40,679 nt of DNA, from the NCBI GenBank assembly GCA_003131585.1, contig PKVW01000024.1, positions 392 to 41,070 of the forward strand, read 5' to 3'. Of this stretch, positions 6,078 through 14,705 are shown one piece after another; position 1 is the first letter of the stretch; each line of letters opens with the position of its first letter. The notes beneath the pieces are model-generated. The model worked only from the letters and a program-made list of their open reading frames with translations. It was not told where the DNA came from and did no database searches. The translations under genes were made by a program, and so were the position numbers. This stretch comes from Acidobacteriaceae bacterium. GTDB taxonomy: Bacteria; Acidobacteriota; Terriglobia; Terriglobales; Acidobacteriaceae.

Positions 6078-7448
6078 TTACTGCGGCGCTTTGGCCGTAT
6101 ATTGCAGATCGACGTCTACGGTTTTGTCGCGGGCGAGGGCGGTCACGTGGCTGGAAACTTCCCAGTCGAGGCTGGCGGGGAGCAGTTTTCTGGCCTGAGG
6201 CAGGAACTGCTTGAGGTAGGTGGCATCGTACACGTCGCCGGCGCGGATCTTCCAGGCGGCGCGGAGCCTGGCGGTCAGATTATTGTCGAGGCCGCGGAAC
6301 TCGAGTTCTCCCATGTGGTAGACGGGACCTTCATCCACAGCTAAGCGGTAGGCTACCGTGCCAGCGACATCGTCAAATTCAGCGTTCGCCTTGATGGCGG
6401 CAGTGACATAGCCGCGCGAACCATAAAGCTGCTGGACGGTTCGCAGATCGTCCTCCAGTTGAACTGCGTTTGCCGTTTGTCCCGCCTTGACATGGAGCAG
6501 CGGCTGGAGTGTGTCCGTGGAAATCTCTTTATTGCCCGACCAATCCCACCGGGTGAGCTTGTACTGGATGCCGGGAGTGACCGGGAGCGTGACATCCACG
6601 AAGGTTACTTCCTGTTTACTGCCGCTTGATTCCGAGGCGGCCGGTTTGACGACCTTGGGTTGCGGCGGGGCGCACGAGGCCTTAAGGTATCCGCGCTCAT
6701 GGTGGATGGGCAGCAGGACGTGCTCGATAAAGGAACTGAACAGAGTGCGGGCGTATTCGCGATCGGATAATTTTTCCGCGGCAGCCTGGAGCAAGGGCAA
6801 CTCGCTCGCTCCCGCACCGAGGAACTCGATGTGGCGGATGCGAATGCTGACGCCGGAGACGGAATAGTCAATCGACTCGACCTGCTCGCTCTTGCCGGTG
6901 CTGCGCAGATATTCGACGTGGCCGGGAATGCCGTTTTCGACCAGCACGGCTTGGAGAACGTCCGAGACTTGGTCGGGCAAACGCCCGCTGGTGGGCAATT
7001 CTCCTCGAAAAAGCGGAACCCGCTCCTGCACCTTCTGGCGCAGTTCTTCGTCGGTGAACCAAACGAAGTCGGCAAAGCGGGCAGGAATAAACTTGTCGGC
7101 GTCGGTGACCTGAAACTCGAGCTTGGTACCGGCTGACGAGTAGGAATAGGTGTAGGCGATGTTGCCGAAAGCTCCAGTCTCGCCGAGTTGCCGGGCCGCC
7201 TTGCGAAAATCTTCCTCGTGGGCGATGGTGCCAACTGGCAGCCCACTGGCGGCAGCGACGTCCTCCTGCGTAAAGCGTTTACTGCCGGTCACTTTGACCG
7301 CAATGAGCTTGTAAGCGGTGGGCGCCAGGGGCCGAGCTGTTGTGCCGGACGGGAGTTGGGTCTGGGCGGCGGCGGAGAGGCAGAACAGGCTGATAAGCAG
7401 GGAAGAGAGCGGGATACGCGTGAGAAATCCTGCGAGGAGTGTCTTCAT
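6078..7448 (-). CDS. secreted POTRA-repeat protein without a beta-barrel
   Basis: This 456-residue protein has a signal peptide (hydrophobic residues about 14-28, ending AAAQTQ). It then has POTRA-like modules: one at about 45-115 (KVTGSKRFTQEDVAAASGLP through LEFQVTD), others across the middle, and one near 300-370 (YKLTRWDWSGNKEISTDTLQ, LEDDLRTVQQLYGSRGY). POTRA domains occur in BamA/Omp85 proteins and bind unfolded outer-membrane proteins in the periplasm. The protein ends after the last such module (VDVDLQYTAKAPQ) with no room for a C-terminal barrel, so it is either a soluble periplasmic adaptor or a shortened family member. Its ATG directly follows the TAG of a LysR gene, implying cotranscription. 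Confidence 0.75.
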   Translation of the reverse strand: MKTLLAGFLTRIPLSSLLISLFCLSAAAQTQLPSGTTARPLAPTAYKLIAVKVTGSKRFTQEDVAAASGLPVGTIAHEEDFRKAARQLGETGAFGNIAYTYSYSSAGTKLEFQVTDADKFIPARFADFVWFTDEELRQKVQERVPLFRGELPTSGRLPDQVSDVLQAVLVENGIPGHVEYLRSTGKSEQVESIDYSVSGVSIRIRHIEFLGAGASELPLLQAAAEKLSDREYARTLFSSFIEHVLLPIHHERGYLKASCAPPQPKVVKPAASESSGSKQEVTFVDVTLPVTPGIQYKLTRWDWSGNKEISTDTLQPLLHVKAGQTANAVQLEDDLRTVQQLYGSRGYVTAAIKANAEFDDVAGTVAYRLAVDEGPVYHMGELEFRGLDNNLTARLRAAWKIRAGDVYDATYLKQFLPQARKLLPASLDWEVSSHVTALARDKTVDVDLQYTAKAPQ

Positions 7449-8357
7449 CTACTTCGCTCTGGACGTCCGTACGTCGGCGGATTTGTGCTTCTTGGCAATG
7501 TCGATGAAGGCGAGCGCGGCGCGGCTGAGAGCCTTGTCCTTGCGGAAAACCAACGCCAAGTCCCGCCGCAGTTGGGCGTCGGCCATGGGAATGGCAATCA
7601 GGACGCCGGCGCGCACGTCCTCCTGCACATTGGAACGGGCGATGAAGCCCACTCCCACGCCAGCCGCCACGAAGCGTTTCAGGAGTTCGCTGGAGTCAAG
7701 TTCCATACTGTAGTTAGGCTTTAACCGGCGCTCGCGAAACAGTTCATCGAGCGCATCGCGCGTATGGCCGGCCTTGGGAAGAACGAGCGGATACTTTGCC
7801 AGGTCTCCGACAGGAGCCGACTTCATCTTACCCAACGGGTGGTGCGGCGGTGCGATGATGACCAGCTCATCCTGATGGATGAGCACCACGGTGAGCCGGT
7901 TGTCCTTCACGGGCAGGGAAACCACACCGAAATCGACAGAGTTGTCCGTCACCGACTCGAGGATCCTGGCGTAGTCGGCGCGCTTGATGTTTACCGAGAC
8001 GCCGGGGTACCGCTTTTTGAAATCGGCGAAGACCTCGGGAAGGATGTGCAGGCAAGTGCCTTCATTGGCGCCCACGGTGATGGCGCCGCGGGGCACATGT
8101 TCCATCTCGGCGAGAGAAGTGAGCATGGCCTGGCGCGCGTCCAGCGTATCCTGCACGTATTTTTGAAAGGCCTTGCCGGCCGCGGTGAGGGAGACCTTGC
8201 CGCCGGAGCGGTCAAAGAGCTTGGCGCCGACTTCATCCTCCACGGCGCGAATCTGGGAAGAGATGGCGGGCTGGGTGCGGAAACGCTTCTCCGCCGCCCG
8301 GGAGAACGAGGCATGGCGGGCTACTTCGAGAAAGGTTTGGAGTTGGTCGAAATCCAT
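7449..8357 (-). CDS. LysR-type transcriptional regulator
   Basis: This is a 302-residue regulator. Residues 1-60 (MDFDQLQTFLEVARHASFSR, AAEKRFRTQPAISSQIRAVE) are the winged helix-turn-helix of LysR proteins. Residues 90-300 are the periplasmic-binding-like effector domain, with GANEGTCLHILPEVF and FGVVSLPVKDNRLTVVLI. The start is ATG 8357, because the frame upstream has no family similarity. The effector is unknown. The gene runs directly into the POTRA gene (stop and start adjacent, no spacer), which is an unusual partner. It may regulate its own two-gene unit; no divergent target gene is present. Confidence 0.9.
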   Translation of the reverse strand: MDFDQLQTFLEVARHASFSRAAEKRFRTQPAISSQIRAVEDEVGAKLFDRSGGKVSLTAAGKAFQKYVQDTLDARQAMLTSLAEMEHVPRGAITVGANEGTCLHILPEVFADFKKRYPGVSVNIKRADYARILESVTDNSVDFGVVSLPVKDNRLTVVLIHQDELVIIAPPHHPLGKMKSAPVGDLAKYPLVLPKAGHTRDALDELFRERRLKPNYSMELDSSELLKRFVAAGVGVGFIARSNVQEDVRAGVLIAIPMADAQLRRDLALVFRKDKALSRAALAFIDIAKKHKSADVRTSRAK

Positions 8358-8369
8358 GGGGCGATAAAA

Positions 8370-8405
8370 CAGGTGCCAGTTGTCGGTGGCCAGTTGCCAG
8401 TTAAG
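8370..8405 (-). repeat. ACTGGCA-type short repeat
   Basis: Directly upstream of the LysR start, the minus strand contains iterations of AACTGGCA/ACTGGCC. Similar iterations occur at 36607-36631, directly upstream of a PTPS gene. It is low-complexity sequence of unknown role. Confidence 0.5.
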
Positions 8406-8652
8406 CCGGGATCGGACTGAGCGCGTTACCCGTCTAGTCCTGCCAAGTATAAAGCCAGCCGATGAACATGGACAAAGACATCTACCACGCTGGTCGGGGA
8501 AGACGCGCTGCACCCGTGGCAGGGCGACCGCATATGCTTGCCCGCGATGCGGCTGAGGCCGCGGGCTTACGAGTTTGCGATGGAGTCAGGCTATTCCGGG
8601 AGGAGCGCGCGTGGAGACGCAGCCAGCCTGATCTCACTGGATGACTGAAGGA

Positions 8653-9231
8653 TTATTGCTTCAACTGGTGTTCGATCGCCGAGATCACGTCTTTCGAATC
8701 CGGCGTGACCGCCGATTCGAAACGCTGAACTACATTTCCGTTGCGGTCCACCAGAAACTTCGTGAAGTTCCACTTGATATCGCCGCGAATGCCGGGTCCG
8801 GTGTCGTTGGTCAAGTAGGCGTAGAGCGGAGACTGGTCGGCGCCTTTGACGGAAATCTTCGCGTACATAGGGAAGGTCACGCTGTACTTGCGGGTGCAGA
8901 AGGTCTTGATCTCTTCGTTGGTACCGGGTTCCTGGGCTCCGAAATTGTTGGCGGGGAAGCCGAGGATGACGAAACCCTGATCTTTATACTTCTCGTAGGT
9001 CGCTTCGAGAGCGCTGTACTGCGGAGTGTAGCCGCACTGGCTGGCTACGTTGACTACCAGAACCACTTTGCCCTTATAGTTCGCCAGTGGCGCGGGCTGG
9101 CCATCGATGGAGTTGAGGGTGAAGGTGTAGATTCCCGACGCGGCAAATAGCGATCCAGCCATGATGAGCAACGCTCCGGAGAGAAGATAACCGCGAATGG
9201 TGAAGAGGAACCGAAGGAACGAAGATTTCAT
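8653..9231 (-). CDS. glutathione peroxidase family protein (Cys type), exported
   Basis: The protein is 192 residues with an N-terminal hydrophobic signal or anchor (about 14-31). The peroxidase motifs are intact: peroxidatic Cys66 in NVASQCGYTPQY, Gln100 in GFPANNFGAQEPG and Trp154-Asn155 in DIKWNFTKFLV. Cys112 in KTFCTRKY is the expected resolving residue of the thioredoxin-dependent subgroup. It should reduce hydroperoxides in the periplasm or at the membrane, probably with thioredoxin-like donors and not glutathione. Cys is encoded by an ordinary codon, so selenocysteine is not involved. It is monocistronic, as far as can be seen. Confidence 0.92.
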   Translation of the reverse strand: MKSSFLRFLFTIRGYLLSGALLIMAGSLFAASGIYTFTLNSIDGQPAPLANYKGKVVLVVNVASQCGYTPQYSALEATYEKYKDQGFVILGFPANNFGAQEPGTNEEIKTFCTRKYSVTFPMYAKISVKGADQSPLYAYLTNDTGPGIRGDIKWNFTKFLVDRNGNVVQRFESAVTPDSKDVISAIEHQLKQ

Positions 9232-9452
9232 TTGTCACTCCTGATTCATTATTTACGCGCACAGAATTTAAGCGAACTGAGATGCCGCGAGCGCGTGATT
9301 GCGCTGCTGGAATCACCGGAGTTGAGGATACCGGGCTCGACAAAACCCCGCAAGCGCGCAATTGTAAATTGTTTGTCTTTTCGTCAGCCAAGAAAAACGA
9401 GGTAACGGCCGGGAGTCAAGGTATTGGACTAGCTTCGAGCCTGGCACTGGGT

Positions 9453-9779
9453 TCAGATCGTGGGGCTGAGCGTGGCCTGCTTGACGACTCTGCCGACAAG
9501 CTTGAGAGCCTTGGCCGATTCGGACCGGCGGGGCGCCTCGTGGTCAGTTGCCTCGATCAGGCCCTCCTCAATGGCATCGAGAGCCAGGCAAGAGCGTTCC
9601 AGGACGATAAGGAGATACTTTTGGGCGATTGGACGGTCGGCGGGGTGTATGAGATCCCACCAGCGGCGGATGGACTCCTGGACCTCGACCTCTGTTTTCT
9701 CGCCCACGACCAGGGCATCAATCAGCCGGTAGACCTTGCTTTTGATGGCCTGATACGAGACAGAAACTTCCTGGGGCAT
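9453..9779 (-). CDS. conserved hypothetical helical protein
   Basis: This 108-residue protein starts at ATG 9779, with AGAGGAAAG upstream; the frame upstream of that has no sign of coding. It appears almost all alpha-helical (KSKVYRLIDALVVGEKTEVE, IRRWWDLIHPADRPIAQKYL), with a buried W-W pair and no signal peptide. I do not recognise a family. Length and composition fit a small cytosolic protein. The neighbour at 10152 diverges from it. Confidence 0.55.
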   Translation of the reverse strand: MPQEVSVSYQAIKSKVYRLIDALVVGEKTEVEVQESIRRWWDLIHPADRPIAQKYLLIVLERSCLALDAIEEGLIEATDHEAPRRSESAKALKLVGRVVKQATLSPTI

Positions 9780-10151
9780 GGGTTTCCGGACTTTCCTCTC
9801 GGTGAGCAAGCAATCTGCCAGCCAAACCGTAGGTGCTTGCACCGTAAGTCCTTTTGGCTGTGAGGCCTCGGAAGTAATTCTATGAATGGGATAAATCAGA
9901 AATCTAAATATGGATTCTGGAAGCGGCGAACCGAAGGCCATTCCTTGGCTGCAGTCGGGAACGCTTGTGATCCGCGCCACATCCGCGGCGGCACGCATCG
10001 TGATCGGCCCTCGTACTACCAGCAGGTTACAATGTTCCGCTCAAATGCACCCGTGGCCTGATATCTTCCATGCGAGTCGTGGCAGATGGATGCTCGGACC
10101 GCCGTACAAACCTGAGAGTTGGATGCAGCGCACAAACCTTTTGGAGGCCGG
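9780..10151. other. divergent intergenic region
   Basis: About 370 bases separate the minus-strand gene at 9779 from the plus-strand gene at 10152. It should hold both promoters. I see no strong hairpin, repeat or RNA gene. Short overlapping frames here have no family resemblance. Confidence 0.4.
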
Positions 10152-10736
10152 ATGAAAACATTGGCGTGGATTCTCGCATTTCCTTTATTGATCTCGATTT
10201 TGAGCAGCGCACAGAGCGCACCACCTGCAAGCAGTTCGCAGGACACAGCCCCCCAGCCACGAATGTTCCTACCTCGCGACATGTTTTGGGGGTGGGCGCA
10301 ATTTGACCTGGCGCCGCCGCACAACGAAATCGATCCCAACCTCTGCGCCGCCAATGCGGGGCAGGATGGGGGCGTGAATGCCCGGTGCAGCCTGTTTGCA
10401 CGGTATATGCTTTCGGGAATGCTGGAGGTGCGTCCGTTTGGCCGGGGGCAACTGCGGCGATTCATGGTGTTTGGCGCGCCGACGTTCCTGTTTGGCAAAA
10501 CGATCCCACAAACGCTATACACATGGTCTCCGGATGCCATCGGCATCGAGCACTCATGGGGAGCCGGGATATTCATAGCGAAGGGATTTGAATTCCGCGT
10601 GACCCAGCATTTTCTGTTCGACCGGCTGGGCGCGCGCAATACTAATCTGGGCAAATACGATTTGGGCAACAATGGGCCCTGGGGACGTTACATGACTGTG
10701 GGGGTGCGAAAGTCCTTCGGGACGAGACGGTGGTGA
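10152..10736 (+). CDS. exported outer-membrane-like protein of unknown function
   Basis: The protein is 194 residues from ATG 10152, which has TGGAGG seven bases before it. A signal peptide (MKTLAWILAFPLLISILSS, cleavage near AQS) is clear. The mature part is rich in aromatic and glycine residues with alternating strands (MLEVRPFGRGQLRRFMVFGA, GAGIFIAKGFEFRVTQHFLF) and ends in VGVRKSFGTRRW. This looks like a small beta-barrel or a domain facing the outer membrane. No family is recognised. It lies directly upstream of icd but is probably separate, as a -10-like TATAAT lies between them. Confidence 0.65.
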   Translation: MKTLAWILAFPLLISILSSAQSAPPASSSQDTAPQPRMFLPRDMFWGWAQFDLAPPHNEIDPNLCAANAGQDGGVNARCSLFARYMLSGMLEVRPFGRGQLRRFMVFGAPTFLFGKTIPQTLYTWSPDAIGIEHSWGAGIFIAKGFEFRVTQHFLFDRLGARNTNLGKYDLGNNGPWGRYMTVGVRKSFGTRRW

Positions 10737-10747
10737 CGGCTTCCTTC

Positions 10748-10753
10748 TATAAT
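10748..10753 (+). promoter_or_regulatory. possible -10 element for icd
   Basis: A perfect TATAAT lies 43 bases before the icd start codon. No good -35 hexamer is found 16-18 bases upstream, so this is only a candidate promoter. Confidence 0.35.
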
Positions 10754-10796
10754 CAAGGGTTTCTAAAGCTGTATCGAACTCTTAGGGAGGCTTACG

Positions 10797-12215
10797 ATGG
10801 CGGGCTCTTATAACGGTCTGGCTGTACCGTCCGGCGGAAAAAAGATCGGCTATGCGGGCGGAAAGTACGACGTGCCGGACAATCCGATCATCCCGTTTAT
10901 CGAAGGCGACGGAACGGGGCGCGACATCTGGAAGGCGTCTTTGCGAGTGTTCGACGCGGCGGTGGAGAAAGCGTACAGGGGCAAGCGGCGGGTCGCGTGG
11001 TACGAAGTGTTCGCCGGGGAGAAGGCGAAGGCGAAGTTCGACAACTGGCTACCCGATGACACGGTGGACGCCATTCGCGAGTTCCGCGTCGCCATCAAGG
11101 GTCCGCTGACCACGCCGGTTGGCGGCGGCTTCCGCTCGCTGAACGTGGCGCTGCGGCAGATTCTGGATCTCTATTGCTGCGTGCGTCCGGTGAAATACTA
11201 CAAGGGCGTGCCGTCGCCGGTGAAGCATCCCGAACGCATGGACATTGTCATCTTTCGCGAGAACACGGAGGATGTGTATGCAGGCATCGAGTGGGAAGAG
11301 GGAACTGCGGAGTGTGCGAAGCTGATCGAATTTCTCAACAAGGACATGCTGAAGGGCGGTAAGCAGCAGATCCGGCTGGATTCCGGCGTGGGCATTAAGC
11401 CGATGTCGGTCACCGGAAGCAAGCGTCTGGTTCGCATGGCGATCCGTCACGCGCTGGAGACTGGCCGCAAAAGCGTGACGCTGGTGCACAAGGGCAACAT
11501 CCAGAAGTTTACCGAGGGCGCGTTCCGGCAATGGGGATACGAGCTTGCCACGAAGGAGTTTCGCGACAAGATAATCACGGAGCGCGAGAGCTGGATCGTC
11601 GACAACAAGGACAAGAATCTGAGTCTGACGGTGGCGCAGAACGCAGAGTTGGTGGAACCGGGGATGGAGTTCGCTCCGCCCACCTTTCGCCGAGCTGTGG
11701 AACAGGAAGTAGGAGACGTGCTCGACCGCATTTACGCCACTCATGGCAACGGCCAGTGGAAGAAGAAAATCATGATCAACGACCGCATTGCCGACTCGAT
11801 CTTCCAGCAGGTGGTGACGCGAGCGGATGAGTATTCCGTGCTGGCCACGCCCAACCTGAACGGCGATTACATTTCGGACGCTTGCGCGGCGCAGGTGGGC
11901 GGGCTGGGCATCGCGCCGGGGGCAAACATTGGCGACGGCCATGCGATCTTCGAGGCGACCCACGGCACGGCGCCGAAGTATGCGGATAAAGATGTGATCA
12001 ATCCCGGCTCGGTGATGCTGTCGGGTGTGATGATGTTTCGTTTCCTGGGATGGAATGAGGCCGCCGATCTTATCGAGCACAGCCTGGAGCGCACCATCCT
12101 CCAGAAGAAAGTCACTTATGATTTTGAGCGACTGATGGAAGGTGCGACCAAGGTGAAGACCAGCCAGTTCGCGGACTGCATCATCGAGAACATGGACGCG
12201 GCGGTGCTGGTGTAG
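10797..12215 (+). CDS. icd: NADP-dependent isocitrate dehydrogenase
   Basis: This 472-residue enzyme has a GGGAGG ribosome site seven bases before the ATG. It oxidatively decarboxylates isocitrate to 2-oxoglutarate in the TCA cycle. Substrate residues appear as Ser114-Leu-Asn116-Val-Ala-Leu-Arg120, one position offset from the Escherichia coli numbering. They are followed by [28 protein letters not shown] and the metal-binding [37 protein letters not shown] near the C-terminus is the cofactor-loop region of the NADP class. It is longer than the E. coli enzyme (416), chiefly through extensions in the middle. mdh follows by 131 bases, so the two may be coregulated. Confidence 0.97.
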   Translation: MAGSYNGLAVPSGGKKIGYAGGKYDVPDNPIIPFIEGDGTGRDIWKASLRVFDAAVEKAYRGKRRVAWYEVFAGEKAKAKFDNWLPDDTVDAIREFRVAIKGPLTTPVGGGFRSLNVALRQILDLYCCVRPVKYYKGVPSPVKHPERMDIVIFRENTEDVYAGIEWEEGTAECAKLIEFLNKDMLKGGKQQIRLDSGVGIKPMSVTGSKRLVRMAIRHALETGRKSVTLVHKGNIQKFTEGAFRQWGYELATKEFRDKIITERESWIVDNKDKNLSLTVAQNAELVEPGMEFAPPTFRRAVEQEVGDVLDRIYATHGNGQWKKKIMINDRIADSIFQQVVTRADEYSVLATPNLNGDYISDACAAQVGGLGIAPGANIGDGHAIFEATHGTAPKYADKDVINPGSVMLSGVMMFRFLGWNEAADLIEHSLERTILQKKVTYDFERLMEGATKVKTSQFADCIIENMDAAVLV

Positions 12216-12223
12216 ACATTGTG

Positions 12224-12337
12224 CGATTGGGCGATTGCGTCATTGAGCGATTGTCAGTGCGCTCACTGTATTCTCGCGATTTTGATTTTCAATCGCTAAA
12301 TCGCAAAATCACTCAATGGCTCAATCATTTCTGAAAG
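12224..12337. repeat. degenerate GCGATTG inverted repeat between icd and mdh
   Basis: The left half repeats GCGATTG-like words (GCGATTGGGCGATTGCG, GAGCGATTG). The right half carries the complementary words (CAATCGCTAAATCGC, ACTCAATGGCTCAATCA). Together they could form a long imperfect hairpin spanning most of the gap. It could act as a terminator or processing site between the two TCA genes; this is an inference. Confidence 0.55.
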
Positions 12338-12346
12338 GACTCATTC

Positions 12347-13273
12347 ATGCGCAAGAGAGTAACGATCGTAGGGTCCGGCAATGTGGGTGCGACGACGGCT
12401 CACTGGATCGCCTCCAAAGAACTGGCCGATGTGGTGCTGATTGACATTATTGAGGGTGTCCCGCAGGGCAAGGGATTGGATTTGCTCGAGGCTATGCCCA
12501 TCGAGAAGCGCGACTCTTACATCACCGGGACGAACGACTACAAGGACACGGCGAATTCCGACGTTGTCGTTATCACCGCGGGTATTCCGCGCAAGCCGGG
12601 GATGAGCCGCGACGATCTGCTCAACACGAATTACGGCATCATGAAGGCAGTGGTGGGCGAAGTGGTGAAGTATTCGCCGGGCTGTATTCTGATCATTGTG
12701 TCGAACCCGCTGGATGCCATGGCGCAGGCCGCGTATAAGCTGAGCAAATTTCCGCGCGAGCGCGTGGTCGGCATGGCGGGCGTGCTGGACTCGGCGCGCT
12801 TCCGCGCCTTTATTGCGGACGAACTGAAGGTCAGCGTGGAAAATGTGACTGCATTCGTGCTCGGCGGTCACGGCGACACGATGGTTCCACTGCCGCGCTA
12901 TTCCACGGTGGCGGGCATTCCGATTACGGAGTTGATGGATACAGCTGCGGTTGATCGCCTGGTCCAGCGCACGCGCGATGGTGGCGCGGAGATCGTGAAG
13001 TATCTGAAGACCGGCTCGGCCTACTACGCGCCGTCGGCAGCGGTGACGGAGATGGTCGAGGCGATTCTCAAAGACAAGAAAAAAATCCTGCCTTGCGCCG
13101 CTTATTTGCAGGGCGAGTACGGAATCAACGGCCTCTACGTCGGCGTGCCCGTGAAGCTGGGCGCGAAGGGGATTGAGCAGATCATCGAGATCAAGCTCAC
13201 TGCGGAAGAGAAGGCCGGGCTCGACAAGAGCGCGGCTGCGGTGAAGGAGTTGGTGGGCGTGATTGGGGTGTGA
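12347..13273 (+). CDS. mdh: malate dehydrogenase (LDH-like, NAD-dependent)
   Basis: This 308-residue enzyme interconverts malate and oxaloacetate. The NAD site is [11 protein letters not shown], with Asp33 in VVLIDIIEG favouring NAD over NADP. The malate-specific arginines are in [12 protein letters not shown] (Arg82, Arg88), Arg151 follows in LDSARFR, and the catalytic His175 is in GGHGDTMV. These features and the length place it in the lactate-dehydrogenase-like tetrameric MDH group typical of Acidobacteria and Chlorobi. An AAGGA ribosome site precedes the ATG. It lies downstream of icd, separated by an inverted repeat. Confidence 0.96.
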   Translation: MRKRVTIVGSGNVGATTAHWIASKELADVVLIDIIEGVPQGKGLDLLEAMPIEKRDSYITGTNDYKDTANSDVVVITAGIPRKPGMSRDDLLNTNYGIMKAVVGEVVKYSPGCILIIVSNPLDAMAQAAYKLSKFPRERVVGMAGVLDSARFRAFIADELKVSVENVTAFVLGGHGDTMVPLPRYSTVAGIPITELMDTAAVDRLVQRTRDGGAEIVKYLKTGSAYYAPSAAVTEMVEAILKDKKKILPCAAYLQGEYGINGLYVGVPVKLGAKGIEQIIEIKLTAEEKAGLDKSAAAVKELVGVIGV

Positions 13274-13310
13274 ATTGGAATCTCGACACCTGCACTGTAT
13301 ACTCAGGTCG

Positions 13311-14258
13311 ATGCGCGGAACGCCCGTCATGAAAGTTCTGCTGGCCGCGCCGCTCTTGGCATGTACTGTCTTCGCGCAGGACGCCAAGAATTCGACCGGC
13401 CAACAGCCGCTGCCACCCATCTACCTGAACCACGCCAATATTGTCGTTAGTCCCACCCTGTACGAGGCGATCAATCAATCGAAGTTCCTGAATGCCGAAT
13501 TCAGTAACGGCGGAGAACATACTGTTACCGGGGCCTACAGCGGCAGGGCGCCATACACGAATATATCGGTTCGTGGCAAGAAGACGTACTTGGAGATCAA
13601 GAACGCGGACTCGTTAGACGAGAAAGGCCTCAAGCGCAATCCTATTCTCTTCATCATGAGCATTGATGACCGGACGCAGCTTGCAGCGGTCGGTCAGAGC
13701 TTCGAACGCGAACATATCCACGCACCAATCGAAACGGCCATGCGTACGTTCAATGGGCATGAGGTCAAATGGCACGACGACACCGATACTTCAAAATGGA
13801 GCGACAACCCAGATCCTGCGCACACACCCTGGTTCATGGTTTCGGCCATCTACCCGGGCTATTTGAAGGAAGCGTATCCCGATTTAAAACCAGAAGAGGA
13901 AGGCACGACCAGAGAAAAATATAATGCCCGCCGATACAAGTCCGAGCTTCTAATGCAGGACATAACTGGATTCGATATCGACATTGGGGCTGATCAGTTG
14001 GCCGTACTCATGGCGCAATTCAGAGCGATGGGTTACGCTCTAAGAACAGAAGGATCAGTTACCACGGCAAACGGACCGGAAGACGCCCTCAGATGGAAGG
14101 TCGTCGGCGCCAGCACACCTCGGACCATTACTGTCCATTTCTCGCTAAACAGAACGAAGGAAGGACAACAGGTTTACGCTTTTCCTGACTCTGAATTGCG
14201 ATTTCATTCCGATCGAACCGCTAGCTGGAAGTTCCCCGGCACTTGGACGAAAAAATAG
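13311..14258 (+). CDS. exported DUF5829-like protein
   Basis: The protein is 315 residues from ATG 13311; a second ATG at 13329 (MKVLLAAPLLACTVFAQ) is an equally good signal-peptide start. The mature protein begins with PPIYLNHANIVVSPTLYEAI, which resembles the start of DUF5829 proteins, then alternates predicted strands and helices with many charged residues. No catalytic motif is evident, though His/Glu/Asp are frequent (EREHIHAPIE, HEVKWHDDTD), which leaves a glyoxalase-like fold possible. Function is unknown. It follows mdh closely but encodes an exported protein, so a shared function is unlikely. Confidence 0.6.
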   Translation: MRGTPVMKVLLAAPLLACTVFAQDAKNSTGQQPLPPIYLNHANIVVSPTLYEAINQSKFLNAEFSNGGEHTVTGAYSGRAPYTNISVRGKKTYLEIKNADSLDEKGLKRNPILFIMSIDDRTQLAAVGQSFEREHIHAPIETAMRTFNGHEVKWHDDTDTSKWSDNPDPAHTPWFMVSAIYPGYLKEAYPDLKPEEEGTTREKYNARRYKSELLMQDITGFDIDIGADQLAVLMAQFRAMGYALRTEGSVTTANGPEDALRWKVVGASTPRTITVHFSLNRTKEGQQVYAFPDSELRFHSDRTASWKFPGTWTKK

Positions 14259-14360
14259 TGCTCGCGTGAGGCGAAGTAGCAGAGAAGACGACTATCGCCG
14301 AGCGCAACCCACTGCCCGCACCCGGAGTTTCAGTGATCGGAAATCGATACAGGTTGGGTT

Positions 14361-14423
14361 TTATACCCTTTCGATTCCTACCTTTTTCACCACCACATCC
14401 TTGTTCGAGCTTATCCTGGCGGT
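14361..14423 (-). pseudogene. decayed copy of a cyclophilin 3' end
   Basis: On the minus strand this stretch encodes a C-terminus ending K-D-V-V-V-K-K-V-G-I-E-R-V and TAA. The intact cyclophilin at 15100 ends KDVVVKKVSMEKV and TAG. The two copies share a 17-base identical run (14386-14402 and 15125-15141) and a 12-base run (14411-14422 and 15149-15160), about 739 bases apart in the same orientation. One base of length difference between the runs breaks the frame upstream, where RQDK is still readable. Nothing upstream of it remains. The Phd/PIN cassette lies precisely between the two copies. Confidence 0.8.
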
Positions 14424-14430
14424 TGGACAG

Positions 14431-14459
14431 TTGACCATGGTCATTGACCATGGTATAAA
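14431..14459 (+). promoter_or_regulatory. promoter with tandem palindromic operators for the Phd/PIN operon
   Basis: TTGACCATGGTCA at 14431-14443 is repeated at once as TTGACCATGGTAT at 14444-14456. TGACCATGGTCA is a perfect 12-base palindrome; the second copy is imperfect. The -35 TTGACC (14431-14436) and the -10 TATAAA (14454-14459) are separated by exactly 17 bases, so the operators cover the promoter. The start codon is only seven bases past the -10, which predicts a leaderless message. Confidence 0.85.
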
Positions 14460-14465
14460 CAATGC

Positions 14466-14705
14466 ATGAAAGAAATCGCCATCTCCGAGTTCAAAGCCAA
14501 GTGCCTCGGCATCTTAGAAGAGGTCCGCAAGACGCGTAAACCGATTCGGGTCACTCGCTTCGGCAAGCCTGTCGCTGAAGTGATTCCTCCATCTCCCGGA
14601 GAGGGAACCGGAAGGCGGCTCGGATCGATGGTCGGAACCGGAAAAATCGTGGGAGACATCGTTGGCCCCACCGGCAGCTGGGACGACTGGGAAGCCTCCC
14701 GGTGA
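14466..14705 (+). CDS. Phd/YefM-type antitoxin
   Basis: The protein is 79 residues. The N-terminus MKEIAISEFKAKCLGILEEV, then KPIRVTRFGKPVAEVIP, is the Phd/YefM DNA-binding fold. The C-terminal third (GKIVGDIVGPTGSWDDWEAS) is the flexible toxin-binding segment, with the usual W/D residues. It should block the downstream PIN toxin and repress its own promoter at the paired palindromes just upstream. No ribosome site precedes the ATG; the promoter position suggests that translation starts on a leaderless mRNA. The stop overlaps the toxin's GTG by three bases within GTGA. Confidence 0.92.
   Translation: MKEIAISEFKAKCLGILEEVRKTRKPIRVTRFGKPVAEVIPPSPGEGTGRRLGSMVGTGKIVGDIVGPTGSWDDWEASR

Noticed and set aside
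8653-9231. Selenoprotein glutathione peroxidase
   Set aside because: The active-site residue is encoded as Cys in NVASQCGYTPQ; no in-frame TGA or SECIS-like hairpin is needed.
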